Positions 27,984 through 37,638 of a stretch of 64,000 nucleotides of DNA are shown piece after piece; within the stretch, counting starts at the first letter, position 1, and each line of letters starts with the position of its first letter. Location of the stretch: contig NZ_JAKZGD010000006.1 in the NCBI RefSeq assembly GCF_022549495.1, positions 124,001-188,000 on the forward strand, given 5' to 3'. The notes below the pieces were generated by a model that was given only the letters and a program-made list of their open reading frames with translations, did not search any database and was not told the origin of the DNA. Source of the stretch: Acinetobacter sp. ANC 4805. GTDB lineage: Bacteria; Pseudomonadota; Gammaproteobacteria; Pseudomonadales; Moraxellaceae. The position numbers were made by a program, and so were the translations under genes.

Positions 27984-28604
27984 CTAACTGTTTAATATTC
28001 GCTTTAAATTTTGCTTCGCCCTTTGCTCAAAACTCTGTTGAAAATATTCAGTTTGATAAAGCAGTTCTGTCTGATAAAAATGCGCTAACACTTCTTTTCT
28101 TTTAATGGAGTATATCTCAGGATCAACCCAAGCATATTCCCGCTGAATCTGCTGTTCATATTCTGCAAAACGTTCTGGTGAAGCTGCTAAAATAGCCAAA
28201 TCCATATCTAGCAAAAATTGTAAATCATGATCATCACTGCGTTCATGCTTTTGCGTCGCAATAATCCATCGCTTTATCTTTTCAACGATATCAATTGATA
28301 AATCTTGAGCCAAATACTGCTCGAACAGCTCCGCACTCTTCAATTCATTATCTTTTGCTTGCTGCTCATAAACTGCATCATGAAACCAGAGTGCCAACGC
28401 AACAGCATTTGCATCATTCAAATCAACTCGAATCGATTCAAGTAGTACCAAACACTCATACAAATGTTGAATCGTATGATAGGCTCGTTGCTTTTCACTA
28501 TAGGCAGCAATCAATTTATTAAAAACTTTCTGTGGTTCAGAAAAATGATAATGCTGATGCAGCTCAAACCATGATTTTTCTAATATTGATAAATATTGCT
28601 GCAT
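27984..28604 (-). CDS. Predicted HD-superfamily metal-dependent phosphohydrolase
   Basis: Residues YHTIQHLYECL, then LWFHDAVYE (the HD metal ligands) and LLDMDLAIL form the H..HD..D set of the HD fold, in the arrangement of the COG4339-type family. 206 residues from the ATG at 28604. The substrate is unknown. It is sandwiched by ten and 13 bases between small conserved genes in a yaaA-led operon. Confidence 0.8.
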   Translation of the reverse strand: MQQYLSILEKSWFELHQHYHFSEPQKVFNKLIAAYSEKQRAYHTIQHLYECLVLLESIRVDLNDANAVALALWFHDAVYEQQAKDNELKSAELFEQYLAQDLSIDIVEKIKRWIIATQKHERSDDHDLQFLLDMDLAILAASPERFAEYEQQIQREYAWVDPEIYSIKRKEVLAHFYQTELLYQTEYFQQSFEQRAKQNLKRILNS

Positions 28605-28613
28605 CACCAACCA

Positions 28614-28877
28614 TCACTGAATTTCTTTATTAAGCCACTTTGCCAACTTTTCAGCATCTTTACGTTCAAGAAAGAGCTGATACAAGGTACAGGAACCAAA
28701 CTCATGTTTCAGCTCCTGTTGTCGAACAGGATGATTACCAAAACGAAATCGCTTTGTACCATCTGTATCTAAAGGCAGTGCATATACGCCATAGCTACGA
28801 GGTTCGGTCAAATGCCCTTTGATACTTACTTGATCAGATGATATTGCATGTTTTAATAAATGTTCTTTGGTTAACAT
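28614..28877 (-). CDS. Conserved small protein of unknown function
   Basis: An 87-residue basic soluble protein (HLTEPRSYGVYALPLD, FRFGNHPVRQQEL, DAEKLAKWLN). The frame stays open upstream into the yaaA coding region, but the ATG at 28877 lies just after the yaaA stop and has an AGGCAGAG-like ribosome site, so I prefer it. The TEPRSYGVY..GTKRFRFGNHPVR block looks like a compact beta domain. No function can be assigned. Confidence 0.65.
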   Translation of the reverse strand: MLTKEHLLKHAISSDQVSIKGHLTEPRSYGVYALPLDTDGTKRFRFGNHPVRQQELKHEFGSCTLYQLFLERKDAEKLAKWLNKEIQ

Positions 28878-28896
28878 CACTCTGCCTATTGCAAAT

Positions 28897-29679
28897 TTAA
28901 GATGCGTGCTGTTCATCTCGCTTGAATACAAGTTCGTTATTCGATGAACTTTCTGCATCAAAGTAATAGCCTTCACTATTAAATGCTTTTAATTGTTCTA
29001 CTTGGCTTAATTGGTTTTCAATCAAGTATTTTGCCATTAGACCACGCGCTTTTTTCGCATAGAAACTGATGACTTTATATTTTCCGTTCTTCTGATCCAA
29101 GAATACAGGCTTGATAATCTCTGCCTGAATTTTCTTTTCATTTACCGATTTATAATATTCGTCAGAAGCTAAATTTACCAATACTTTTGCATCAATTTCA
29201 GCTAAATCTTGATTAATTTGATCTGTAATAATAGTGCCCCAAAATTCATACAGATTATGTCCACGACTATTTTTGAGTTTAGTCCCCATTTCCAAACGAT
29301 ATGGCATCATCAAATCTAAAGGACGTAACAAACCATACAACCCAGATAACATACGTAAATGCTGCTGTGCAAAAGCAATATTTTGATCGTTTAAATGATA
29401 AGCATCCAAACCTGTGTACACATCGCCTTTAAATGCAAACATGGCTTGGCGTGCATTGGAAAAATCAAAATCTGCATTCCAGTCACGAAAGCGTTCTACA
29501 TTTAAGTTGGCGATTTTTTCACTCACGGTCATTAATGATGCAATCTCAGTTGCAGAAAGCTGACGGCAAACCTCAATCAACTGTTGTGATTGTGCTAATA
29601 AACGTGGTTGGGTATGGGTATCCGTTGGTAAAGCTGTTGTGTAATCAAGTGTTTTAGCAGGAGAAATTAAAGCAAGCAT
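28897..29679 (-). CDS. yaaA: Peroxide stress protein YaaA (DUF328)
   Basis: A 260-residue protein starting [13 protein letters not shown], the conserved N-terminus of YaaA. YaaA limits intracellular free iron during peroxide stress in E. coli. Other signatures are [20 protein letters not shown] and [11 protein letters not shown], with [12 protein letters not shown] near the end. The ATG at 29679 is preferred over a TTG two codons upstream. First gene of a minus-strand run of four closely spaced genes. Confidence 0.94.
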   Translation of the reverse strand: MLALISPAKTLDYTTALPTDTHTQPRLLAQSQQLIEVCRQLSATEIASLMTVSEKIANLNVERFRDWNADFDFSNARQAMFAFKGDVYTGLDAYHLNDQNIAFAQQHLRMLSGLYGLLRPLDLMMPYRLEMGTKLKNSRGHNLYEFWGTIITDQINQDLAEIDAKVLVNLASDEYYKSVNEKKIQAEIIKPVFLDQKNGKYKVISFYAKKARGLMAKYLIENQLSQVEQLKAFNSEGYYFDAESSSNNELVFKRDEQHAS

Positions 29680-29803
29680 AATCAATCAAAATAAATTTAT
29701 CTTAGTGAGACTATAACAGTTGGTAATTTTTAATTCCAATTCGTGTTCTCGTTCAGTTTTATCGGTAAAATAGTGAATTCTCCCATTATCTATTGCGTAT
29801 CTT

Positions 29804-30433
29804 ATGTCTGAGCAAATCTTCATCCAAGGTCCTGTTGGTCAAATTGAAATGTTTGTCGATCAACCCAAAGGTGAACTCACAGGCTTTGCTGTTGTCTGCC
29901 ATCCACACCCCTTACAAGGTGGTACACCTCATCATAAAGTCCCTGTTTTACTGGCTCAGATTTTTAATGAAATGGGCTGTATTGTCTATCGTCCAAGCTT
30001 CCGTGGTTTAGAGGGTAGTGAAGGTACACATGATCAAGGTCATGGTGAAACGGATGACATTATGGCAGTGATTGAACATGCTCGCGCAAAACATGCAGGT
30101 TTAACATTCTACGCAGGCGGTTTCAGTTTCGGTTCGCATGTTTTAGCAAAATGCCAAGCACAACTCAGCAATGAATTACGTCCGAAGCAATTAGTGTTAT
30201 GTGGCTTGCCAACAGGTTCAGTGGTTGATTTACGCCATTACACAACCCCGGCAATTGATGGCGATATCTTATTTGTGCATGGCGAACAAGATGATATTAC
30301 TTTGCTCTCAGACATGGTCGCTTGGGCAAAACCACAAAAACACCCGATTACCATTTTGCCAGGCGCAAACCATTTCTTTACAGGTTATCTAAAACAGTTA
30401 AGACAAGTGATTACTCGCTTTTTAAAATTGTAG
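29804..30433 (+). CDS. Alpha/beta hydrolase (KANL3/Tex30-like, CocE-type)
   Basis: A 209-residue cytosolic alpha/beta hydrolase. An early CHPHPLQGGTPHHKV gives the oxyanion-hole region; the nucleophile elbow GFSFG is near 105-109; a catalytic Asp follows in HGEQDDI and His in GANHFF close to the C-terminus. This compact architecture is common in Pseudomonas and Acinetobacter; the substrate is unknown. Confidence 0.88.
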   Translation: MSEQIFIQGPVGQIEMFVDQPKGELTGFAVVCHPHPLQGGTPHHKVPVLLAQIFNEMGCIVYRPSFRGLEGSEGTHDQGHGETDDIMAVIEHARAKHAGLTFYAGGFSFGSHVLAKCQAQLSNELRPKQLVLCGLPTGSVVDLRHYTTPAIDGDILFVHGEQDDITLLSDMVAWAKPQKHPITILPGANHFFTGYLKQLRQVITRFLKL

Positions 30434-30641
30434 ACTTAAACAGCGAAAAAGATTTTTATATCATTAATCTTAAAAAACACTTTATATTGCACATGAATTA
30501 CATAAACGAACCGTACCGAGTTTATCGGAGAGTGTTTATTTAAGTTAATGCCAAACTCATTTAATTTGCTCAGCATGAAGTTAATTGCATAAGAAGCATT
30601 TGAGCACTTTTCAGAATGTTCATCAAGATGCTTTGTTGGTA

Positions 30642-30878
30642 CTATGTTGATGATGCAATCGGTAGAATTGCACCAATCGCTTCAGCACCATAAAGCACTT
30701 TATGGGTCAGATAGATCCTAGATTTTATTAAGTTTTGTTGATCTAAATACTTCTGATACCATACTCGAAGTACTTCAGGTGTACAACCAATTTTAGCTGC
30801 AATTGCTGTCACTGTCGCCCAAGTCGAGGGGGCTTTTTCGACTTCAAGCAATAAATGTACTAATTGTTTTGCCTTCAT
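30642..30878 (-). mobile_element. IS3-family OrfA transposase relic
   Basis: The first 50 codons encode LLLEVEKAPSTWATVTAIAAKIGCTPE and VLRVWYQKYLDQQN, which is the helix-turn-helix of IS3-type OrfA proteins. The N-terminus is shortened, and after LDQQN the sequence diverges to a short unrelated tail. No OrfB with a DDE domain and no clear terminal inverted repeats flank it. This is therefore a decayed remnant and not a working insertion sequence. Confidence 0.7.
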
Positions 30879-30983
30879 CGGGACATTTTTTCAAGAAATT
30901 AGATTTCTAACAATCTCGATATGGTTCAGTCTCTACTCGACTTTGTTTCTATCGGTTTTATAATTGCAATTCACTCATTTATT

Positions 30984-31595
30984 TTAGTTCATTAACTTTG
31001 AGATTTGTCGATTATGCCGTTTTGATAACAATACCAAGGCAGCAATCGCCCCGATTAAAGCAAAAAACATATCGGATTGTGTATCCCACTCATATCCTTG
31101 AGTACCTAGAAACTCTTCTGCGCCTTGTCCTAGTACGAGAGCTGCTGCCCACTCTATCAATTCATAAGTCGCACTAATTGCCAGTACAATACAAATCACA
31201 ATAAAACTTAACATTTTACCTTTGGCTAGAATACGATTCCTGATCAAAATTTCACGAGCAGCAATGGCTGGGACGAAGCCTTGCATAAAATGTCCAATTT
31301 TGTCATAAGGATTACGATCTAAGCCAAACCATTGCGCCATTTCAAAACCAAAAGGTACACGTGCATAGGTATATGCACCCCCTACCATTAAAACAATTGC
31401 ATGGAAAAAAATAAGAGTATACAAAAGGTTGGTTAATGGAAATTTTTGATAGGTCACTAATAATATAGGCAAAATAATCAGAACAGGTAAAACTTCCATT
31501 AACCATGTTGCTCGATCAAACGGATCAAGACCAGATAAAATTAACAACAGTATTAAAATAATGGCTGCAAACCATAGAATCTGTCTTTGATTCAT
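30984..31595 (-). CDS. DUF2238 integral membrane protein (YjdF-like)
   Basis: A 203-residue protein with six predicted membrane helices. The family signature is DKIGHFMQGFVPAIAAREIL (about 99-118) plus ATYELIEWAAAL and QGYEWDTQSDMFFALIGA near the C-terminus. These conserved Asp/His/Glu residues within membranes look like a metal or proton site, but the function is not known. Confidence 0.85.
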   Translation of the reverse strand: MNQRQILWFAAIILILLLILSGLDPFDRATWLMEVLPVLIILPILLVTYQKFPLTNLLYTLIFFHAIVLMVGGAYTYARVPFGFEMAQWFGLDRNPYDKIGHFMQGFVPAIAAREILIRNRILAKGKMLSFIVICIVLAISATYELIEWAAALVLGQGAEEFLGTQGYEWDTQSDMFFALIGAIAALVLLSKRHNRQISKLMN

Positions 31596-31813
31596 ATAAA
31601 ATTCTCAAATGATTTTTATTTTCTTCACTATATCAAAACCTATTCTTAGAGAAAAACCTTCTTAAAATAAAGCCAAAGTTCGAGTTTAATGGCTAAACCT
31701 GATGCAATTGAATAAGTGAAAAAGCAAGTACATTCATAGATACTCCCTATCTTTCAGCAATCACAATGAAGAAAACTGACTTACTTGATTGGTCACAATA
31801 GTAATATCGCAAC

Positions 31814-32806
31814 TTATTCAGAAAGCTTTTCTCCACAATGTGGGCAGAACCGATATCTCCTTTTTTCTTGTTCTTGCTCTTCTAATAATTTTTCTCGAAA
31901 CAATTGCATAATAATTTCATGGGTCTGTTCTTTCGGCAATCCAACCTTCTTACGTATTCGTTCAATTTCATCTTGATCATGTAATAAATCCAAACCTCTA
32001 GCTTGTAAGACTTCCCGAAATTCCTGTTCCAATCTTTGATTACGTTGATTTAATTCATTAGCCAAACCTGAGGCCAAAATACCTGCTGGCAAAGCTGCAA
32101 TACCAACACCTAAAATAGTAATAAATGCACCTAGCAACCGTCCCAAATTGGTCACAGGTGTAACATCACCATAACCGACTGTGGTTAAAGTCACTACGGC
32201 CCACCACATTGCTTGTGGAATTGAACTAAAAGCTTCAGGCTGAGCTTTATTTTCAACCACATAAATTGCTGATGCTGACATTACAATCATAATCACTAAA
32301 ATGAAAATAACGGCTTGGAATGAACCTTTCTCTCGTTGGATAACACGTAAAAGTATCTGCAATGATACAAAATAACGTGTTAGCTTCAGCAATCTAACTA
32401 ACCGTAGAACGCGCAAGAAACGTAAATCGATATGAACAAAAAAATTAAGATAAGCAGGTAAAATCGCCATCAAATCAATAATTGCACCACCGCTTTTTAT
32501 CCAACGTATACGCTGTTTCCATGCAGCTTCTTCTCGATCTTCTTCAATAACACTCCAAAGTCTTAATAAATATTCACCACTAAAAATCACGATAGATATA
32601 TTTTCAAAAAGATCAAAATAAGGTTTGTAAAGCTTATAAATTTCGTTAATGGACTCTAACAAGACCGCTGCAACATTACCAACAATCAGTGCAATCAATA
32701 AATAGTTAACACAAGTACTAACCTTACTTTTATAGTCATCATTGTGAAGGTTATCATAAACAAAACGTCTTAATTGCTGCCATGAAAATCGAGTCATACC
32801 GTACAT
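31814..32806 (-). CDS. Voltage-gated-type potassium channel with C-terminal CxxC tail
   Basis: Six-helix ion transporter family protein of 330 residues: S1 about 34-54, S2 63-84, S3 105-123, an arginine-rich S4 (LRFLRVLRLVRLLKLTRY, 128-145), S5 162-184, pore helix and selectivity filter TVGYGD (209-214), S6 to about 250. A long cytoplasmic helical tail follows, ending in RFCPHCGEKLSE, half of a zinc-ribbon-like motif. ATGs at 32806 and 32797 are both possible. The cytoplasmic domain has no RCK/TrkA fold. Confidence 0.9.
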   Translation of the reverse strand: MYGMTRFSWQQLRRFVYDNLHNDDYKSKVSTCVNYLLIALIVGNVAAVLLESINEIYKLYKPYFDLFENISIVIFSGEYLLRLWSVIEEDREEAAWKQRIRWIKSGGAIIDLMAILPAYLNFFVHIDLRFLRVLRLVRLLKLTRYFVSLQILLRVIQREKGSFQAVIFILVIMIVMSASAIYVVENKAQPEAFSSIPQAMWWAVVTLTTVGYGDVTPVTNLGRLLGAFITILGVGIAALPAGILASGLANELNQRNQRLEQEFREVLQARGLDLLHDQDEIERIRKKVGLPKEQTHEIIMQLFREKLLEEQEQEKRRYRFCPHCGEKLSE

Positions 32807-33355
32807 ATCATGATGTTAACCACAAACTAAAATGTAGCACGTTGCTTTACCATTTGATAAGTGCTTTTGATCTGTGTGGCTCATTTTATAAGATGATTGG
32901 GAATATACTAAATAGCTACCAACATTCGATCACGCAGATGATGGCTTGCTCGCAGTCAACATGCTAAATATCCTCTAAGCAGCACAAAATCTATAGAGTA
33001 TTTTCAATTTTGTAGATCATTCACTAATATTTTATAGCTTTTATTATTTTTGAATAACACCAGCATGGCTTTTAAGTTCAGAACCTCTAAAACTTTTTAC
33101 ATCTAAGCAAAAAATAGATGAATGACATTCATAATAAAAGAAAAACTAGAAATTTCCATTTAAATAATCTGTGAAGCACTTATAGATATTTTGTTAAAAC
33201 GATATACAAACACTCCACAACCTAGATGGATGATGTCTAAAAACCCACAAAGAAAAATATTGTAGGTTTCTAACATCAGTACTATTTTTATTGGTATGTT
33301 GACTTACACAATAAGCCTAGGAATCACAGATTCATAAATGATTAAATTAACTATT
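32807..33355. other. Gene-free stretch of 549 bases
   Basis: AT-rich sequence between the K+ channel and the outer-membrane protein genes. No frame has a plausible start with a ribosome binding site, and no clear hairpin, tRNA or repeat was recognised. It probably contains the channel gene promoter and decayed sequence. Confidence 0.45.
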
Positions 33356-34009
33356 TTAAAAGTCATATTTAAGACCAAGTCGATAAGTAACACCATCCAT
33401 ATCTAAGATATCTGAAGCAGTTGAACTACAAAAATAGCCTGTGCAAACATCTTTAAGATGTTCTACATATAATTTCTTATAGCCTATCCCAACATAGGTA
33501 GCTAAATCCTTCTGGAAATAATGACCCACTTCCAACTCAACAGGTAAAGTGATATAGCGCAATCTGACATCATAATCATCTACGTCTATCCAAGCATAGC
33601 CCACACCAATACTTGCATTCGCATAGGTATTATCGTAATTATAAAATTTATAACCACCTTTGATATTAATTTCAGTATTCTGAAAACTAGAGTTTTTTTG
33701 GAAATTCATTCCTATCGTGGTATTTAAAGCACTTACAGCTGTGAAAGTTATACCAGCACCAATACCATTCAGTTTTTCATCACCAGTAAACTTATCAGAT
33801 CCAATTTTTGAGCCATAATATTCTGCAAAAATAGAGGTTTGAACCCCACTACTTGTTTCATCACGAAGCTCTTGAATTGTTGGCTGCGATACTGGCTCAC
33901 CTAGTTCTTGTGGCATACCATAATTGACTTGTAAAGGAGTACTACCCCAGCCATTTATAGCCACCATGCCTAATACCAATCCTATAACCCCAGCAAATGC
34001 CTTTTCCAT
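33356..34009 (-). CDS. Outer-membrane beta-barrel protein (opacity/porin-like)
   Basis: A 217-residue secreted protein. A signal peptide covers about residues 1-22, then a short linker, then alternating hydrophobic/polar strands (GIGAGITFTAVSAL, INIKGGYKFYNY, ASIGVGYAWIDV, YRLGLKYDF). It ends in phenylalanine, the usual C-terminal signal for outer-membrane insertion. Eight strands would fit the size. Two cysteines near 190 (CTGYFC) are likely in an extracellular loop. Function unassigned. Confidence 0.75.
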   Translation of the reverse strand: MEKAFAGVIGLVLGMVAINGWGSTPLQVNYGMPQELGEPVSQPTIQELRDETSSGVQTSIFAEYYGSKIGSDKFTGDEKLNGIGAGITFTAVSALNTTIGMNFQKNSSFQNTEINIKGGYKFYNYDNTYANASIGVGYAWIDVDDYDVRLRYITLPVELEVGHYFQKDLATYVGIGYKKLYVEHLKDVCTGYFCSSTASDILDMDGVTYRLGLKYDF

Positions 34010-34210
34010 GTAATAGCCTATTTTTATTTAGATTTAGGATGTTAGAGCATAGTTTATTTTCTTGTAAAAAAATATAATACAGTATCTTTCTTTTTATAAA
34101 ATCACATGTTTGATCCATGCAACAATAAAAACACTAGCATAGATCAAATATAATTATAAGGTTATTAAGGAACCAACAAATATAAATAGCCAAAAATACC
34201 ATGTACCTAT

Positions 34211-34435
34211 TACTGTTATCGACTAGCGCCTGTACAACCACAAAGGGTAAAGCTTGATCATGTTCAGGTTGCTTTAGCCTTAAATCCCAATAGAGAACCA
34301 GAATCAGGTCAAAATAATATTGAACGTAAAATTATCTTAAAAGGTGAATTTACCGAAGATCAGCACAAATGCCTGTTAAAAGTAGCAGAAAGCTGCCCTG
34401 TTCATAAATTATTAACGTCAAATATTTCGACTTAG
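34211..34435 (+). pseudogene. C-terminal relic of an OsmC-family peroxide reductase
   Basis: The plus-strand frame from about 34211 to the TAG at 34433-34435 encodes RVKLDHVQVALALNPN, then ESGQNNIERKIILKGEF and LLKVAESCPVHKLL. The last piece holds the second catalytic cysteine of OsmC/YhfA-type proteins (ESCPVHKLL). The N-terminal half with the first cysteine is missing and no start codon with a ribosome site is present, so it is a 5'-truncated gene. The frame is interrupted by a stop (TAG) at 34187. Confidence 0.75.
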
Positions 34436-34492
34436 AGTGAATTAAATATTGGATGAGTGATATAAACATGGTTTTTATTTTAAAGACCATGT

Positions 34493-35125
34493 TTATAAAA
34501 AATTAATACTGAACTGGTAAGATAAGTCCTGACATTTAAATTCCTCCAACATATTCTGAGGAATGATCTGTTTTGCTTCTGGGCTTATAATCATATAAAT
34601 TAAGTCATACCAATTCACTTCACTTTTGTCATCAGGACAGTAGAAAAGCCCCTGTTTTAAGTCCAGTTTAATGTATTTTTCATCAACACTTCTTAACTCA
34701 TAACCATAGTTATTGGTTAAAAGGATATTAACCAGCTCTATAATTTTAATCTCATACTGTGGGAAAAATTCTGGTTTTTCAAAATTATGAACCATATCTA
34801 AGCTTGCCATCTTCAAAAACTGTGTTTCATATTCATCGATACAATTGACTCCAAACACTCTCCAAGTAGATAAATTTTCGACTTCTTTCAAATTCTGAAT
34901 CAAACAGTCTGTATATTTAAATAACTGATATTTAACTAGATTCTGTTTTGGATCTTCTGTGAAAAGAATTTCTGTATCAAAACCTATATCGAGTTCAGCC
35001 ATAGCACTTTGCTCAAATAAAGCATTCCTAAGTTTTAAACGCCAGTCATCAAACTCAAAATAATAAGCACGGTTAGCAGCGATTCTACAAATCATTGAGA
35101 ATAAATGTGGTGGTATATAAGTCAT
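34493..35125 (-). CDS. Protein of unknown function
   Basis: A 210-residue acidic soluble protein starting MTYIPPHLFSMICRIAANRAYYFEF. There is no signal peptide or membrane helix, and no catalytic motif I recognise. It is rich in aromatic residues and short helices, with a C-terminal FKCQDLSYQFSINFL. No strong Shine-Dalgarno is visible before the ATG. A 12-base inverted repeat (34461-34472 with 34486-34497) overlaps its stop codon. It lies alone between the OsmC relic and tkt. Confidence 0.6.
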   Translation of the reverse strand: MTYIPPHLFSMICRIAANRAYYFEFDDWRLKLRNALFEQSAMAELDIGFDTEILFTEDPKQNLVKYQLFKYTDCLIQNLKEVENLSTWRVFGVNCIDEYETQFLKMASLDMVHNFEKPEFFPQYEIKIIELVNILLTNNYGYELRSVDEKYIKLDLKQGLFYCPDDKSEVNWYDLIYMIISPEAKQIIPQNMLEEFKCQDLSYQFSINFL

Positions 35126-35220
35126 AATCGTTGTTATTTAGCCTATTGAGTAAGAAAATCTTTAATAATTTTTTTAATTATATATCAACATTGATTGGAG
35201 ATTCTCAGTTTGCATATGTA

Positions 35221-35248
35221 AAAAAGCACCCTAATTAGGGCGCTTCTT
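35221..35248 (-). terminator. Terminator downstream of tkt
   Basis: Hairpin AAGCGCCCTAATTAGGGTGCTT on the minus strand followed by T residues, 17 bases after the tkt stop. Confidence 0.8.
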
Positions 35249-35264
35249 CACAACAACTTAATAA

Positions 35265-37256
35265 TTAAGCAGTCAATTCTTTAACCGCAGCAACAACCGC
35301 TTCAGTCGTGATACCAAAGAATTGGTACAAGTCTTTCGCTGGTGCAGACTCACCATAAGTGGTCATACCGATCACTTTGCCATCTAAACCAACAAACTTC
35401 CACCAGTAGTCAACATGAGTCGCTTCAACCGCTACACGCGCACGAATTTGTGCAGGTAATACCGCTTCACGATACGCAGCATCTTGCTTCATGAATTCTT
35501 CAGCACATGGCATAGACACAACACGCACACCGTCAAGTTGTGCATATGCTTCCATTGCCAATGAAACTTCAGAACCAGTCGCGATGATGATCGCTTTCAA
35601 TTCACCTTTTTCTTCAGCAAGTACATAACCACCTTTTGCAGCGTTCTGAATCTGAGCTTCTGTACGTGCTTGGAATGGCAAGTTTTGACGTGAGAAGATT
35701 AACGCAGTTGGACCTTCTTTACGTTCAAGCGCAGATTTCCAAGAAATCGCAGCTTCAACAGTGTCACATGGACGCCAAGTATTTAAGTTTGGTGTACCAC
35801 GTAAAGATGCAATTTGCTCAACAGGTTGATGTGTAGGACCATCTTCACCTAAACCAATCGAGTCATGTGTATATACATGAATGACTCGTTGCTTCATCAA
35901 TGCAGACATACGTACCGCATTACGTGCATATTCCATAAACATCAAGAATGTTGCAACATAAGGAACAAAACCACCGTGTAAAGCCACACCATTCGCAATT
36001 GCAGTCATACCGAATTCACGAACGCCGTAATATACATAGTTGCCCGCAGGATTTTCTTGTACGCCTTGGCAACCTTTCCAAAGTGTTAAGTTAGAACCTG
36101 CTAAGTCAGCAGAACCACCTAATAATTCAGGAAGTAATGGACCGAATGCCTGTAAGGTATTTTGGCTTGCTTTACGTGTTGCAATCGTTTCAGCTTTAGC
36201 ATTCGTTTCAGCAATAAATGCATCGGCTTGTGCTGCAAATTCAGCAGGTAAATCACCGTTGATACGACGTAATAATTCAGCCGCTTCAGTTGGATATTTT
36301 GCTTGGTATTGAGCAAACAATTCATTCCAAGCTGCTTCAGAGGTTTGGCCTTTTGCTTTTGCATCCCAAGCTGCATAAACATCTTCTGGAATCGCAAATG
36401 CGGTTTGATCTGTCCAGCCTAATGCTTCACGTGTTAAAACGATTTCGTCTTTACCCAGTGGCGCACCGTGGCAGTCTTCTTTACCTTGTTTGTTTGGTGA
36501 ACCTAAACCAATAATCGTTTTGCACATAATGATTGTTGGCTTATTGGTTTCAGCTTTCGCTTCAACTGTTGCTTGGCGAATTGCAGCAGCATCATGACCA
36601 TCAACACGAATGACTTGCCAACCGTAAGCATTGAAACGTTGTTCAGTATCATCACTAAACCAACCTTCAACTTCACCATCAATTGAAATACCGTTGTCAT
36701 CGTAATACACAACAAGCTTACCAAGACCTAAAGTACCTGCAAGAGAACATACTTCGTGAGAAATACCTTCCATTAGGCAACCATCACCTAAGAAACAGTA
36801 AGTGAAGTGATCAACAACATTTAAGTCATCTTTGTTGAATTGTGCAGCTAAGGTTTTTTCAGCTAAAGCGAAACCAACTGCATTGGCAATACCTTGACCC
36901 AATGGACCTGTTGTTGTTTCGATACCAGGTGCATAACCATATTCAGGATGCCCTGGTGTTTTAGAATGTAATTGACGGAATTGTTTTAAATCTTCAATAG
37001 ATAATTCATAACCTGTTAAATGCAATAATGCATATTGCAACATAGAGCCATGACCATTTGACAATACAAAACGGTCGCGGTTCGCCCATTGTGGGTTGGT
37101 CGGGTTATGATTTAAAAATTCACGCCAAACTACGTCAGCGATATCTGCCATCCCCATTGGAGCACCAGGATGCCCTGAGTTTGCTTGTTGCACAGCATCC
37201 ATAGCCAAGACACGAATTGCATTTGCAATACGACGTTCATTTAAAGGGGTTGTCAT
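35265..37256 (-). CDS. tkt: Transketolase
   Basis: Thiamine diphosphate enzyme of the pentose phosphate pathway, transferring two-carbon units between ketoses and aldoses. N-terminal [13 protein letters not shown] with the catalytic His; ThDP motif [32 protein letters not shown]; central [12 protein letters not shown]; pyrimidine domain [18 protein letters not shown]; C-terminal domain with ATGSEV. 663 residues, standard. Divergent from metK with a 382-base intergenic region. Confidence 0.97.
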   Translation of the reverse strand: MTTPLNERRIANAIRVLAMDAVQQANSGHPGAPMGMADIADVVWREFLNHNPTNPQWANRDRFVLSNGHGSMLQYALLHLTGYELSIEDLKQFRQLHSKTPGHPEYGYAPGIETTTGPLGQGIANAVGFALAEKTLAAQFNKDDLNVVDHFTYCFLGDGCLMEGISHEVCSLAGTLGLGKLVVYYDDNGISIDGEVEGWFSDDTEQRFNAYGWQVIRVDGHDAAAIRQATVEAKAETNKPTIIMCKTIIGLGSPNKQGKEDCHGAPLGKDEIVLTREALGWTDQTAFAIPEDVYAAWDAKAKGQTSEAAWNELFAQYQAKYPTEAAELLRRINGDLPAEFAAQADAFIAETNAKAETIATRKASQNTLQAFGPLLPELLGGSADLAGSNLTLWKGCQGVQENPAGNYVYYGVREFGMTAIANGVALHGGFVPYVATFLMFMEYARNAVRMSALMKQRVIHVYTHDSIGLGEDGPTHQPVEQIASLRGTPNLNTWRPCDTVEAAISWKSALERKEGPTALIFSRQNLPFQARTEAQIQNAAKGGYVLAEEKGELKAIIIATGSEVSLAMEAYAQLDGVRVVSMPCAEEFMKQDAAYREAVLPAQIRARVAVEATHVDYWWKFVGLDGKVIGMTTYGESAPAKDLYQFFGITTEAVVAAVKELTA

Positions 37257-37638
37257 AAGTCAGAATCCGATTAAATCAATAAGATGAGAGAAGATGAGGA
37301 ATCATCTTTCAAAAGATGCGACTATTGTCTTAAAAAAAACACATGGGGTAAAGCCTAATACACGATATTTCTTATTTTTCACTCATTCATCTGTAATTCT
37401 GTGAACAAATGTTCACGCGATAAACAGAATATAAAATATGCCAATAAATAATTAGACAGAAAATGACAGATTTACTCATACAATTTAGGATAAATATCAG
37501 TTTTTCTAATACATATATCAATAAAAACACAATGAAAATGAAATAAATTCATGTATTTTAGTCAGCTTATGCTAGTCCTATCAGTCAAGTCGATGTAACA
37601 TACTCTGTCTTTTTGAAAATAACCATGATAGGACGTTC
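37257..37638. promoter_or_regulatory. Divergent tkt/metK intergenic region
   Basis: 382 AT-rich bases that must carry both promoters. I see no SAM riboswitch-like fold, which would be unusual in this group, and no small open frame with a ribosome site. Confidence 0.45.

Noticed and set aside
30322..30543. Frame extending past the alpha/beta hydrolase gene
   Set aside because: Out-of-frame with the hydrolase and without a start signal; its 3' part lies in non-coding AT-rich sequence.
32782..32967. Plus-strand 61-codon frame at the start of the K+ channel gene
   Set aside because: It overlaps the channel's start in antisense, has no ribosome site and no recognisable product.
35636..36724. Several long antisense frames within tkt
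   Set aside because: They lack ribosome sites and follow the codon bias of the transketolase gene on the opposite strand; they are shadows.
37257..37638. SAM riboswitch before metK
   Set aside because: No conserved SAM-I/II/IV core elements seen; the region is plain AT-rich sequence.
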